DNA of 33,972 nucleotides, taken from Candidatus Sordicultor fermentans. Its GTDB lineage: Bacteria > Atribacterota > Atribacteria > Atribacterales > Caldatribacteriaceae. The notes under the pieces are model-generated. The model had not been told where the DNA came from. It made no database searches and saw only the letters and a list, made by a program, of their open reading frames with translations. This document shows, piece after piece, positions 16,013-24,810 of this stretch. How positions within the stretch are numbered: position 1 is the first letter of the stretch; every line of letters begins with the position of its first letter. Position numbers and translations under genes: made by a program. The stretch spans positions 1 to 33,972 of the forward strand of contig DGDO01000011.1 in NCBI GenBank assembly GCA_002385475.1. Direction: 5' to 3'.

Positions 16013-16600
16013 CTATTTCAGCTCCTCCAGCCAATCTTCGATTGTTTCCTCCAGCTCCTCTAAAGAACCCTCATTTTTCAGGATAAAATCTGCTCTTCTT
16101 TTCAAGCAATTTAAGAATCTCTGTAAGCGCAGACGGTCTCTTATTTCTCTCGCTTTTAGTCCTGTGGTTTTCAATAACCTCTTTTCCCTTATTGCCTCAT
16201 CCGCCTCTACAAATATCAATTTATCCCAGAGAGGCTCAAAACCAGCCTCAAAAAGGACAGCTCCCTCAATTGCTACTATCCGGGAAGGAGGAACTGAAGC
16301 TAACTTTTTACGCACTTCCTGGAGAAGAACAGGATGGGTAACGCTATTGAGATTAAAAAGGTTTTCCCAGTCCCGAAAAACCATTTTTCCCAGTTTAGTG
16401 CGGTCAAGCTCTCCCTTTTCGGTCAAAAACTGCGGCCCAAAAGTTTTTACTATGCTCTTCCACAGAGGCCCTCCCTTTTTAGAAAGCTCCCTGCTCAATT
16501 TATCCAGCTCCCATACTTCTATTCCTTTTTCCCGGAGGATACGGGCTACAGTGCTTTTGCCTGCCGCAGTTCCTCCTCCTATAGCCCACACTGGAGACAT
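16013..16600 (-). CDS. coaE: Dephospho-CoA kinase
   Basis: CoaE phosphorylates the 3'-hydroxyl of dephospho-CoA, the last step of coenzyme A synthesis. The 195-residue product has a P-loop near the N-terminus (GGGTAAGKST, about 7-16; the usual form is GGIGSGKS), the substrate-site region ELDKLSREL and an R-rich lid (LRLQRFL). Length and order fit the family. The diverged P-loop keeps the essential GKST. It sits 9 bp after glgA and 56 bp before uvrB, apparently in one transcript. Confidence 0.88.
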   Translation of the reverse strand: MSPVWAIGGGTAAGKSTVARILREKGIEVWELDKLSRELSKKGGPLWKSIVKTFGPQFLTEKGELDRTKLGKMVFRDWENLFNLNSVTHPVLLQEVRKKLASVPPSRIVAIEGAVLFEAGFEPLWDKLIFVEADEAIREKRLLKTTGLKAREIRDRLRLQRFLNCLKRRADFILKNEGSLEELEETIEDWLEELK

Positions 16601-16609
16601 GAATTTCTC

Positions 16610-18040
16610 CTACCTTTCTCGATAAATTTCTAAATAACGGGGAATGGAATTTTCCCAGGAAAAATCAGATTGCATAGCATTAATCACCATGGTATTCCAC
16701 AGTTCTTGATTTTCAAAATAAGTGTTCAGAGCCCGAGTGAGTGCTTTAGATAAATCAGAGAAAGAATAGTTTTCAAACTGAAAGCCAGTGCTGAGACAAG
16801 GATTAAAAGGATAGTCAATCACAGTGTCAATCAAGCCCCCCACCCGACGCACGAGAGGTAGTGCTCCATAATTCATGGCAATCATCTGGCTTATTCCGCA
16901 GGGCTCAAACCGGGAAGGGAGAAGCAGCAAATCAGAAGCAGCATACACTAAATGGGATAATTCATCATCAAACCTGATAGCCGCCTTTACTTTTGGGTAT
17001 CTCTCTTCCATGTCTTTTAAAGCTTTCTCATAAATCTCCTCACCTGTTCCCAGGAAAAACCAGTAAGCTGGTAAATTAAAAAAGTGAGCCGGGTCGTGCA
17101 AAAGAAGGTCTATCCCTTTTTGTTCTACTAAACGAGAGACAAAAGAAATCACCGGTAGAGAAAAGTCCTTTGCCTTCGGGAAAAACTGCCGAATCAATTT
17201 TTCTTTGTTTATTGCTTTCTTTTCTCGGGAGGATAAATCATAGTTTGCCGGAATCAAAGAATCAGTGGCCGGATTAAAGACTTCTCTATCTATGCCATTT
17301 ACAATACCCACTATTTTCTTTTTCTGGGAAATAGCTCGTAAAACCCCATCCAATCCTTCTCCATACTCGGGAGAGCATATCTCTCGAGCATAAGTGGGGC
17401 TGACTGTGGTTATAACATCAGAAAATATCAAGCCTGCTTTCATCAAATTCAAATTACCATAAAATTCCAGATATTCATGAGTAAAAAACTGACCGGGAAG
17501 ATTAATCAAACGGAAAAGGTCACCTCGACCAATGCCCTGATAAGCCAGATTATGAATGGTAAATACTATTTTTTCTGGCTTAGTACGGTATGAAGGCCAG
17601 TATTTTACTATGTAGGCACAAAGTAGAGCGCTCTGCCAGTCGTGAGCATGAACTAAGAAATTCCCTTCCTGCCATCTCACCAGATACTCAAAAACCGCCC
17701 GGGAAAAGAATATGAACCTTTCTAAATCATCGGGATAACCATACATCCTCTCCCGAGAGAAAAAATCTTTCCCCTGTACAGCTATAATTTTTTGTTTTCC
17801 TTCCTCCATTTTGAAAAATTGAGCAGTCACTGCCGCGTCGCCAAAGTAAAAATCCACCTCTCGCTCCAGAGAAAAGGAATAATTATCCAGCACTCCTCGA
17901 TAGGCAGGAAGAAAAAGAGTAACAGAAAAATCGTAATCGGGCAGATACTTAAAAAGCGCTCCAATTACATCTCCCATTCCTCCACTTTTGGCATAAGGAT
18001 AGGCTTCAGTGGCAACCAGTATTACTTCTTCCATATTCAT
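16610..18040 (-). CDS. glgA: Glycogen (starch) synthase, GT5
   Basis: This glycosyltransferase transfers glucose from ADP-glucose (or a related nucleotide sugar) to the growing alpha-1,4-glucan. The 476-residue protein has the N-terminal ADP-glucose-binding KSGGMGDVIGAL (about 18-29, KTGGL-type), HAHDWQSALL (about 128-137) and the C-terminal donor site EPCGISQMIAMNYGALP with RRVGGLIDTV. No other glycogen genes adjoin it; it lies between the exonuclease gene (20 bp gap) and coaE, so the link looks like operon convenience rather than pathway. The start could be this codon or the in-frame ATG two codons later (MNMEE). Confidence 0.94.
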   Translation of the reverse strand: MNMEEVILVATEAYPYAKSGGMGDVIGALFKYLPDYDFSVTLFLPAYRGVLDNYSFSLEREVDFYFGDAAVTAQFFKMEEGKQKIIAVQGKDFFSRERMYGYPDDLERFIFFSRAVFEYLVRWQEGNFLVHAHDWQSALLCAYIVKYWPSYRTKPEKIVFTIHNLAYQGIGRGDLFRLINLPGQFFTHEYLEFYGNLNLMKAGLIFSDVITTVSPTYAREICSPEYGEGLDGVLRAISQKKKIVGIVNGIDREVFNPATDSLIPANYDLSSREKKAINKEKLIRQFFPKAKDFSLPVISFVSRLVEQKGIDLLLHDPAHFFNLPAYWFFLGTGEEIYEKALKDMEERYPKVKAAIRFDDELSHLVYAASDLLLLPSRFEPCGISQMIAMNYGALPLVRRVGGLIDTVIDYPFNPCLSTGFQFENYSFSDLSKALTRALNTYFENQELWNTMVINAMQSDFSWENSIPRYLEIYRER

Positions 18041-18060
18041 CCTCCCTTATAATTAATATA

Positions 18061-18972
18061 TCACTCTTTTTCTTCGCTCGAGCGGGAAAAAAGAGAACCG
18101 CTATTCACTCGATTTTTCAAAAGGCGTTCTTTAACTTTCCGAAACTCCAAAGCATCCAGCTTCTGGAACAATTTGTTTTTATCCACTTTTGACCATCCCC
18201 AGGCTTTTATCTCTAAATCTAAGGGGAGGTCTCTCTCCAGGGCAACCAATTTTCTATTTTCCTCCACTTTATCCCGGTTGCTTTCGATGGCTTCCCGGAG
18301 CTTAGGAGGTAAAAGAGAGAGGTTCTTTAGAATTCCTTCCCAGCTACCAAATTGTCTGATTAGTTTTACTGCCGTTTTTTCTCCTATCCCCGGAACACCA
18401 GCAATGTTATCTGAGGGGTCTCCACTCAAAGCTAAAACATCAATCCACTGCTCGGGGGAGATACCCCACTCTTTTTCAAATTCTTCTAAATCTATTTTCT
18501 TCAAATTAGTAACTCCTCGGTGGGGTTGAAGAAGTACGGTTCTCTCATCCAGAAGTTGCAGCATATCTAAATCAGAAGTAACCAGTAAAACCTGAAAGTC
18601 GGGTTTTGCTTTTTCTTTAACAGTTCCCATCAAATCATCGCCTTCCCAGCCGGGCATCTCTAAGATAACAAATCCCATGAGCTCCAGAAGTTCTTTAACC
18701 GTCTCTATTTGCGGTTTTAGCTCATCGGGCATAGCTTCACGCTGTGCTTTGTAGCTTTCCTGTAGCTCATGGCGAAAGGTCTTTTGGGGATGGTCAAAAA
18801 CAACCACCATATTAAAAGGACGATAATCGTCAAGAAGTTTCAAAACCATATTCAAAAAACCCAGAGCAGCTCCGGTGGGCAAACCAGAAGAAGTAGTTAA
18901 ATGGGGCATGGCATAAAAAGCACGATAAATCAAAGAACTTCCATCTATCACTACCAATTTTTTATCTTCCAT
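18061..18972 (-). CDS. Stand-alone 5'-3' exonuclease, PolI N-terminal domain
   Basis: A 303-residue flap/5'-nuclease matching only the N-terminal domain of DNA polymerase I. It would remove RNA primers and flaps and could finish repair patches. Visible motifs are VIDGSSLIYRAFYA at the N-end, a TFRHE acid/basic patch, EGDDLMGT, SDLDMLQL, and the helix-3-turn-helix SGDPSDNIAGVPGIGEKTA with most metal-binding acids kept. The frame ends properly 20 bp before glgA, with no room for a polymerase domain, so this is not a frameshift of polA. It is close to uvrBAC and on the same strand as ligA. Its promoter region contains the antisense tRNA-Leu. Confidence 0.92.
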   Translation of the reverse strand: MEDKKLVVIDGSSLIYRAFYAMPHLTTSSGLPTGAALGFLNMVLKLLDDYRPFNMVVVFDHPQKTFRHELQESYKAQREAMPDELKPQIETVKELLELMGFVILEMPGWEGDDLMGTVKEKAKPDFQVLLVTSDLDMLQLLDERTVLLQPHRGVTNLKKIDLEEFEKEWGISPEQWIDVLALSGDPSDNIAGVPGIGEKTAVKLIRQFGSWEGILKNLSLLPPKLREAIESNRDKVEENRKLVALERDLPLDLEIKAWGWSKVDKNKLFQKLDALEFRKVKERLLKNRVNSGSLFSRSSEEKE

Positions 18973-18989
18973 TTCCTGACCTCAACTAA

Positions 18990-19017
18990 TTGACAAAAAG
19001 AGAATTTTCCTTATAAT
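18990..19017 (+). promoter_or_regulatory. Consensus promoter for tRNA-Leu
   Basis: TTGACA (18990-18995), a 16-bp spacer and TATAAT (19012-19017) match the sigma-70-type consensus at every position. The predicted start is about 5 bases before the tRNA. It is the only plus-strand promoter with a matching gene in the window. Confidence 0.85.
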
Positions 19018-19028
19018 TTTCTGATAGA

Positions 19029-19116
19029 GCCGAAGTGGCGGAACAGGCAGACGCACTAGACTCAAAATCTAGCGAGCTCTGCGCTCGTGCGGGTTCGACT
19101 CCCGCCTTCGGCACCA
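19029..19116 (+). tRNA. tRNA-Leu (anticodon CAA)
   Basis: An 88-nt cloverleaf with acceptor stem GCCGAAG/CTTCGGC, anticodon arm CTAGA-CTCAAAA-TCTAG giving anticodon CAA (reads UUG), the long variable arm of class II tRNAs, T-arm GGGTTCGACTCCC, discriminator A and an encoded CCA at 19114-19116. A consensus promoter precedes it. Its 3' end is two bases from the stop codon of the TPR gene on the other strand, so the two are convergent. No T-tract terminator follows. Confidence 0.96.
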
Positions 19117-19118
19117 CT

Positions 19119-19955
19119 TCACTCCCCGAGATAAAATCCTGTGTCCGGATGAAGTAATGCATCTTCTTCTGATAAAGTAGCACTAACTTTCACTTCTCTT
19201 CCTTCCACCTCTAATTCAACTTTTTTTATTCCTTCCGCTTGTTCCCCGGACAAATTCAGTTGTTGAGCAAAGATTTTCTCATACAGAAGAGAAAGCTTCT
19301 CTCGGAAATTTTCGTCTTCCCCAAAACGCTCTTCACACTCTTTTATAAATTGATAAACCAGCTCCTGGTCCTCATCCAGATTAAGAAGCAGGTTGTCTAA
19401 AGCTTGCTCATACCCTCTCCGCTCATAGGAGTAAAAGAGAGAGCTTAAATTTCTTCCTCCCCACCTCATTATCCGAGCCCCCAGGTAAGGGGAAGTAAAA
19501 TCTTTTCTTCCTAATAGCAGAAAGGCCTTAGGCATTAGTTCTTGCCAGGCTTCCTCTTCGCTGAAAGAAGGAGTGCCTCCTTCCAGAAATATACTTTTTA
19601 ATCTCTGGATATCACTTTCTTGCAGAGAGACATAAGAGGGAGCATAATAGCGCCATTTTTGAAAAACATCCCGATTATCAGGTTGAGCCATTAAAACCAC
19701 AACCCACTCTTTAAGTGCTTCTTCTATCCTGCCCAGTTGCTCTTCAGTTTTTCCCAGCCAGTATCGAGCTTCCCAGAAATTGGGGTCTATTTCCAGAGCT
19801 TTCCTGTACCACTCTCTGGCTTCTTCATACTTACCTTGAGAAAAGTAAATATAGCCATTCTGGTAACACTCCTCCTTGGTTTGAGCCAAAAGCCCTGGAG
19901 CTATTCCCAACACCAACCACACTATGATAATCAGTTTCCCAATTTTATTTTTCAT
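19119..19955 (-). CDS. Exported TPR-repeat protein of unknown function
   Basis: A 278-residue protein with an N-terminal signal peptide (KNK then a hydrophobic run to about residue 23, AQ cleavage site). No lipobox Cys is seen, so the mature protein is probably periplasmic or secreted. At least two tetratricopeptide repeats follow: AYxNGYIYFSQGKYEEAREW-type at about 30-60 and WEARYWLGKTEEQLGRIEEA at about 62-90. The remainder is helical and Glu-rich with no recognised domain. TPRs usually bind partner proteins. The start overlaps the dnaE stop by 4 bp, suggesting coupling to the replicase gene. No specific function is claimed. Confidence 0.75.
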   Translation of the reverse strand: MKNKIGKLIIIVWLVLGIAPGLLAQTKEECYQNGYIYFSQGKYEEAREWYRKALEIDPNFWEARYWLGKTEEQLGRIEEALKEWVVVLMAQPDNRDVFQKWRYYAPSYVSLQESDIQRLKSIFLEGGTPSFSEEEAWQELMPKAFLLLGRKDFTSPYLGARIMRWGGRNLSSLFYSYERRGYEQALDNLLLNLDEDQELVYQFIKECEERFGEDENFREKLSLLYEKIFAQQLNLSGEQAEGIKKVELEVEGREVKVSATLSEEDALLHPDTGFYLGE

Positions 19956-22900
19956 CCTGCTAACCAGACCTCTCCCTCCTCTAAAGAATTCTTAATTGTC
20001 TTTTCTATCTTTTCATTCCAATCAATACAAAATGACTTTCCCAGCTCTACCGCCCAGTTTTCCTTTTCTCCCCGGATATGAAGTATAACCGGAAAAGAAC
20101 CGGGAAAACGGCGAAGATAGTCTTTTAAAAAGTAAACAGTTTTAAGGGTATCTTCTTTCTCGGGAATTGCAATATGCACGGTGGAGATGTTATTTTTCTT
20201 TTCTTCTATATCTATTAGCTCTTCAGCGATTATCTTACGCTCTCCGTTATCCAGCAGGTCCACTTTTCCAACTACCCAGATCACCTGCTTGTGAGAAAGA
20301 TAATCTTCTAACTGGGAAGCCAGCCTGGGAAAGAAAACTACTTCAACGCTACCAGTTTCATCCTCCAGAGTGACAAAATACATATTGCCTCCATTCTTGG
20401 TGGTGATTTTTTTACTTTTGCTCACCACTCCTCTCACTCTGACTCTCACTTCCTGGCTAAAGTTAGAAATCCGCTCCAGAGGAACAGCAGACCAGGAAGA
20501 AGAGATAGATTCCAGCTTCAGAGGATGGTCACTGATATAGAGACCCAGCATTTCTTTTTCCATTCTCAAGAGCTCTTCCCGGGGTAGCTCTTCTGCCTCC
20601 CGGAGGGAAAAGCTTTCTCCGCTATTGTTTTCTTCCCCGAAAAGACTTTTTTGTTTTTTTTTGCTTTTTTTCTTACGGGAAAGAAGAGATATATCTTCTA
20701 ATGAAGCCAAAAGTTGAGCCCGATGGGGGTGAAGTTCATCAAATGCTCCTGCCTGCACCAGGCTTTCCAAAACTCTTTTATTTATGACTCGAGAATCCAC
20801 TCGCTCTACAAAATCAAAAATACTAAGGAATTTCCCCTCTCTGCGTCGGGTCAAAATTTCCTCCACTGCGATATCGCCCACATTTTTAATGGCTGCCAGA
20901 CCAAACCTGATCTTATTTTCTCCCACTACGGTGAAGTTGGCCAAACTCTCGTTTATATCAGGCAACAAAACTTGAATCCCCAATCTCTTGCACTCCCCGA
21001 TGAATTTAGCCACCTTTTCATTGTCATTGGCCACGCTGGTAAGATAGGCCGCTAAATATTCTGTGGGATAGTGAGCTTTCAAGTATGCCGTTTGATAGGA
21101 AATTAAAGCATAGGCAGCGCTATGAGATTTATTGAATCCATAACCGGCAAAATATTCGATGAGGTCAAATATCTCTTCTGCTTTTTCCTTGCTGCATCCT
21201 CTCTTTAGCGCTCCTTCCACGAATTTAGCTCTCTGCTCTTTCATAACCTCTGGCTGTTTCTTACCCATCGCCCGGCGCAAAATATCCGCTTCTCCTAAAG
21301 TAAAACCGGCCAGTTCTGCAGCAATTCTCATAACTTGCTCCTGATAAACTATCACTCCATAAGTCTCTCGCAAAATAGCTGCCAGTGCTGGATGAGGGTA
21401 ATCTATTTTCACTTTTCCATGTTTTCGGTTGATGAAATCTTCAATCATTCCGCTACCTAAAGGACCGGGGCGATAAAGAGCTAAAATAGCTATCAGGTCT
21501 TCAATATCGGAAGGGTTTAGCCTCTTTAATAACTCTTTCATCCCGCTACTTTCCAGCTGAAAAACTCCAGTGGTCTCTCCCCGCGAGAGCAAAGAAAAAG
21601 TAGCTTCATCATTCAGGGGAATTTTTTCCAGGTCTATTTCCTGGTGCCTGGTATTTTTAATTATCTGCAAGGTCTTTTCTATTACCGTCAGAGTCCGCAA
21701 CCCCAGAAAGTCCATCTTCAGAAGCCCCAGCTCTTGCAGAGTGTCCATTTCAAACTGGGTAACTATTTCCCCCTCCCCCATCCTCTGCAGAGGAACATAA
21801 TCGGTAAGCGGCTGATTGGATATCACCACCCCGGCAGCATGAATTGAGGCATGACGACACATCCCTTCTATTCGAGAAGCTATCTCCAGAAGATGCTGCA
21901 GTTCTTTATTCTGTTTGGATAACTCCCGCAGCTGAGAGTTAGATTCCAGGGCCTTTTTCAGGGTAACTCCCGGACCTCCGGGAATTAGCTTGGCAATCTT
22001 ATCCACCTCGCCATAGCTCCAGCCCAGAGCTCTTCCTACGTCTCTTACTGCCTGACGCGCCATCATTCTTCCAAAAGTAATAATCTGCGCCACGTTGGTT
22101 TTTCCATACTTCTCTTCTACATATTCGATAACTTCTCCCCGCCGTTCAAAACAAAAATCGATATCAATATCGGGCATGCTCACCCGCTCAGGATTCAAAA
22201 AACGCTCAAAGAGTAAGCCATATTGCAAAGGGTCAATGCTCGTAATCCCCAGAGTATAAGCCACTATACTACCGGCGGCTGAGCCTCTCCCTGGGCCCAC
22301 CACTATGCCCTTTTGCCGGGCAAAATTCACAAAATCCCAGACAATCAGGAAATAGGTAGAATAGCCCATATCCTCAATCACTTTTAATTCATATTCCAGC
22401 TGCTCCCGGGCACGCTCGGGAGGAGGCTCTCCATATCTTCTCGCTAAACCCTGAAGACACAAACTGCGAAGGTATCCTGGCGCATCAAATCCTGGAGGAA
22501 CAGGAAAATCGGGAAGATTGACTTTCCCCAATTCTAAATCCACCTGACATCTTTCTGCAATCAAAGAAGCATTTTCTAAAGCCCGAGGATAGTAAGAAAA
22601 ATCTCTCTCCATCTCCTCCGGTGACTTGAGATAAAACTCTGCAGTAGGGAAACGAAGTCTCTTGGGGTCATCCAGAGTGGTAGCAGTTTGAATAGCTAAA
22701 AGCACATCATGCACTGAAGCATCTTCCGCTTCTAAGTAATGGCAGTCATTGGTAGCCACTATTTCGATGCCATATTTACTTCCTATCTCTAAAAGTGCCT
22801 CGTTAACTATCTTCTGCTCGGGAATTTTGTTTTCCTGAATTTCCAGGAAAAAATTATCCTTTCCCAGGATTTCTGCATACTCCAGTGCAACTTCTTCTGC

Positions 22901-23362
22901 TTTTTCCCTTTCTCCGTTCAAAATCAAGCTGGGAATTTCTCCTGCAAGACATGCCGAAAGACCAATTAAGCCTTCCCGATGTTCTCGAAGAAGAGCTTTA
23001 TCAATACGAGGTTTATAGTAAAAACCTTCCAGGAAGGCTTTGCTCACCAGCTGTACTAAATTTCTATACCCTTCTTGATTTTCAGCTAAAAGAACCAGGT
23101 GATAAGCGGACTCAGTCCCCCGCACCACTGTTTTCTCAAACCGGCTTCCCGGTGCCACATAAACCTCACAACCAATGATGGGCTTAATCCCTGCTTTCTT
23201 AGCCCGGGCATAAAAATCCACCACTCCATACATTACTCCGTGGTCGGTGATGGCTACCGCTTCCATCCCCTGGGATTTTACTTTATTTATCAAATCATCA
23301 ATCCGAATAGCTCCATCTAAAAGACTGTATTCGGTATGAACATGTAAGTGGGAAAAACTCAT
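19952..23362 (-). CDS. dnaE: DNA polymerase III alpha subunit
   Basis: The replicative C-family polymerase, about 1136 residues. Domain order: PHP (HLHVHTEYSLLDG, ITDHG, CEVY, NDCHYL, residues about 5-200) with the metal-binding residues apparently intact, palm with GRGSAAGSIVAY and PDIDIDF, fingers and thumb, then tandem HhH, and an OB domain (VRVRGVVSKSKK) at the C-end. The preferred start is ATG at 23362, because GAGGAG is five bases before it; a GTG at 23368 would sit on the ribosome site. A Lys-rich linker is encoded by A7-GC-A9-C-A6 (20647-20671). It overlaps the gatB end and the next gene. The intact PHP suggests possible proofreading in cis (inference). Confidence 0.97.
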   Translation of the reverse strand: MSFSHLHVHTEYSLLDGAIRIDDLINKVKSQGMEAVAITDHGVMYGVVDFYARAKKAGIKPIIGCEVYVAPGSRFEKTVVRGTESAYHLVLLAENQEGYRNLVQLVSKAFLEGFYYKPRIDKALLREHREGLIGLSACLAGEIPSLILNGEREKAEEVALEYAEILGKDNFFLEIQENKIPEQKIVNEALLEIGSKYGIEIVATNDCHYLEAEDASVHDVLLAIQTATTLDDPKRLRFPTAEFYLKSPEEMERDFSYYPRALENASLIAERCQVDLELGKVNLPDFPVPPGFDAPGYLRSLCLQGLARRYGEPPPERAREQLEYELKVIEDMGYSTYFLIVWDFVNFARQKGIVVGPGRGSAAGSIVAYTLGITSIDPLQYGLLFERFLNPERVSMPDIDIDFCFERRGEVIEYVEEKYGKTNVAQIITFGRMMARQAVRDVGRALGWSYGEVDKIAKLIPGGPGVTLKKALESNSQLRELSKQNKELQHLLEIASRIEGMCRHASIHAAGVVISNQPLTDYVPLQRMGEGEIVTQFEMDTLQELGLLKMDFLGLRTLTVIEKTLQIIKNTRHQEIDLEKIPLNDEATFSLLSRGETTGVFQLESSGMKELLKRLNPSDIEDLIAILALYRPGPLGSGMIEDFINRKHGKVKIDYPHPALAAILRETYGVIVYQEQVMRIAAELAGFTLGEADILRRAMGKKQPEVMKEQRAKFVEGALKRGCSKEKAEEIFDLIEYFAGYGFNKSHSAAYALISYQTAYLKAHYPTEYLAAYLTSVANDNEKVAKFIGECKRLGIQVLLPDINESLANFTVVGENKIRFGLAAIKNVGDIAVEEILTRRREGKFLSIFDFVERVDSRVINKRVLESLVQAGAFDELHPHRAQLLASLEDISLLSRKKKSKKKQKSLFGEENNSGESFSLREAEELPREELLRMEKEMLGLYISDHPLKLESISSSWSAVPLERISNFSQEVRVRVRGVVSKSKKITTKNGGNMYFVTLEDETGSVEVVFFPRLASQLEDYLSHKQVIWVVGKVDLLDNGERKIIAEELIDIEEKKNNISTVHIAIPEKEDTLKTVYFLKDYLRRFPGSFPVILHIRGEKENWAVELGKSFCIDWNEKIEKTIKNSLEEGEVWLAG

Positions 23363-23364
23363 TT

Positions 23365-24810
23365 TCACTCCTCACTGGAAAGTACTTTAATCAAAATACT
23401 TTTGGTCAATTCCGGGTCTGCCTGTCCCCGAGTCTCTTTCATTACCTGACCGATTAAGAACTGAAGAGCTTTTTCTTTGCCACTCAAGTAATCGGCTACG
23501 CTCTGGGGATTTTTTTCGATGACTTCCCTAACTATGTTCTCCAGTTCTTTTTCATCGCTTATGAATGAAATTCCCCGCCGGGTAATGACTTCCCGAGCTC
23601 GAGCCCCAGTAGCAAACATCTCTTCTAAAACACTTTTCGCTATGGTTCCACTGATTTCTTTTTTATCCACCATCTTAAGCAGCTCAGCTAAATGTGCAGG
23701 AGTAATACTTGCCTGAGAGATGTCTATTCCCAGTTCTTTCAAATTTTTAAAAACCTCCGTTGTTATCCAGTTACAAACCATCCGGGGTTCATTAAAATCT
23801 CGCAAAGTATCTTCAAAAAAATCGGCTATTTCCTTATCCTGCACCAGGATTTCTGCTTCTCCCTGGGAGAGTTCATACTCGGTCATGAACCTCTCTTCTC
23901 TCTGTAATGGTAACTCAGGAAGCTCCGATTTTATTTCCTCAATCATTTCTCCTTTAATAGAAAAAGGTAACAAATCCGGGTCGGGGAAGTAGCGATAATC
24001 TTCTGCTCCTTCTTTCCCTCGAGCAGAAACCGTCACTCCTTTTACCTCATCCCAGTGGCGAGTTTCCTGAAAAATGGGTTTTCCTTCTTCTAACAATTTC
24101 CTTTGCCTCTCCACTTCGTAGCTCAGAGCCCGGTAAACCGAACGAAAAGAATTCATATTCTTAACTTCTACCTTAACTCCCAAAAGTGAAGAAGAAGAAA
24201 GAGAAATATTGGCATCACACCGCAGTGACCCTTCTTCCATATTACCATCACTCACTCCCAGATAGCAAACTATGTTACGCAACATCATCAAACAATCTCG
24301 AGCCTCCTCGGGAGAAGAAAGTTCGGGTTCAGTAACCACCTCCGCAAGAGGGATTCCACATCGATTACAATCTACACCTGAAGTCCCAGGAGGAAGAAAG
24401 ACGCCTTCGTGAATCAATTTACCGGCATCTTCTTCTATATGTACCCTTTTTATTCTCACTTTCTTTTTAACTCCCCGGCTGTAAAATTCCAGAAATCCGT
24501 CCACTCCGATGGGTAAATCATACTGAGAGATTTGATATCCTTTGGGTAAATCAGGATAAAAATAATTTTTACGGTGAAATACTCCCTGAGGGAGAATCTG
24601 GCAATGGAGGGCTAAAGCTGCCCGGAGCGCCAGCTCTACCACTTTTTGGTTGAGAACAGGAAGCGATCCCGGTAGGCCGAGGCAAACCGGACAAACCAGA
24701 GTGTTAGGTTCTTTTCCAATGTAATCAGTACTACAGTGGCAAAACATTTTCGCCTGAGTGAGTAACTGACAATGAACTTCTAAACCAATGGTCGTTGTAA
24801 AATCACTCAT
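23365..24810 (-). CDS. gatB: Asp/Glu-tRNA amidotransferase subunit B
   Basis: GatB activates the misacylated Glu-tRNA(Gln) or Asp-tRNA(Asn) for amidation by ammonia from GatA. The 481-residue product has the GatB kinase-like core (TIGLEVHCQL near 7-16, zinc Cys residues in FCHCS and CPVCLGLPG, KNYFYPDLPKGYQISQYDLPI-type strand, DCNRCGIPLAEVV) and the C-terminal YqeY-like tail (about 330-475). It overlaps gatA by 8 bp. GatCAB presence usually implies indirect synthesis of Gln- or Asn-tRNA in the organism. Confidence 0.97.
   Translation of the reverse strand: MSDFTTTIGLEVHCQLLTQAKMFCHCSTDYIGKEPNTLVCPVCLGLPGSLPVLNQKVVELALRAALALHCQILPQGVFHRKNYFYPDLPKGYQISQYDLPIGVDGFLEFYSRGVKKKVRIKRVHIEEDAGKLIHEGVFLPPGTSGVDCNRCGIPLAEVVTEPELSSPEEARDCLMMLRNIVCYLGVSDGNMEEGSLRCDANISLSSSSLLGVKVEVKNMNSFRSVYRALSYEVERQRKLLEEGKPIFQETRHWDEVKGVTVSARGKEGAEDYRYFPDPDLLPFSIKGEMIEEIKSELPELPLQREERFMTEYELSQGEAEILVQDKEIADFFEDTLRDFNEPRMVCNWITTEVFKNLKELGIDISQASITPAHLAELLKMVDKKEISGTIAKSVLEEMFATGARAREVITRRGISFISDEKELENIVREVIEKNPQSVADYLSGKEKALQFLIGQVMKETRGQADPELTKSILIKVLSSEE

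Noticed and set aside
18061..18972. Frameshifted full-length polA
   Set aside because: The next gene, glgA, begins 20 bp after a clean stop, leaving no polymerase-domain remnant in any frame.
18986..19183. 65-codon minus-strand frame across the tRNA
   Set aside because: It is the antisense of tRNA-Leu (AGVEPARAQSS pattern), a well-known false ORF over tRNA genes.
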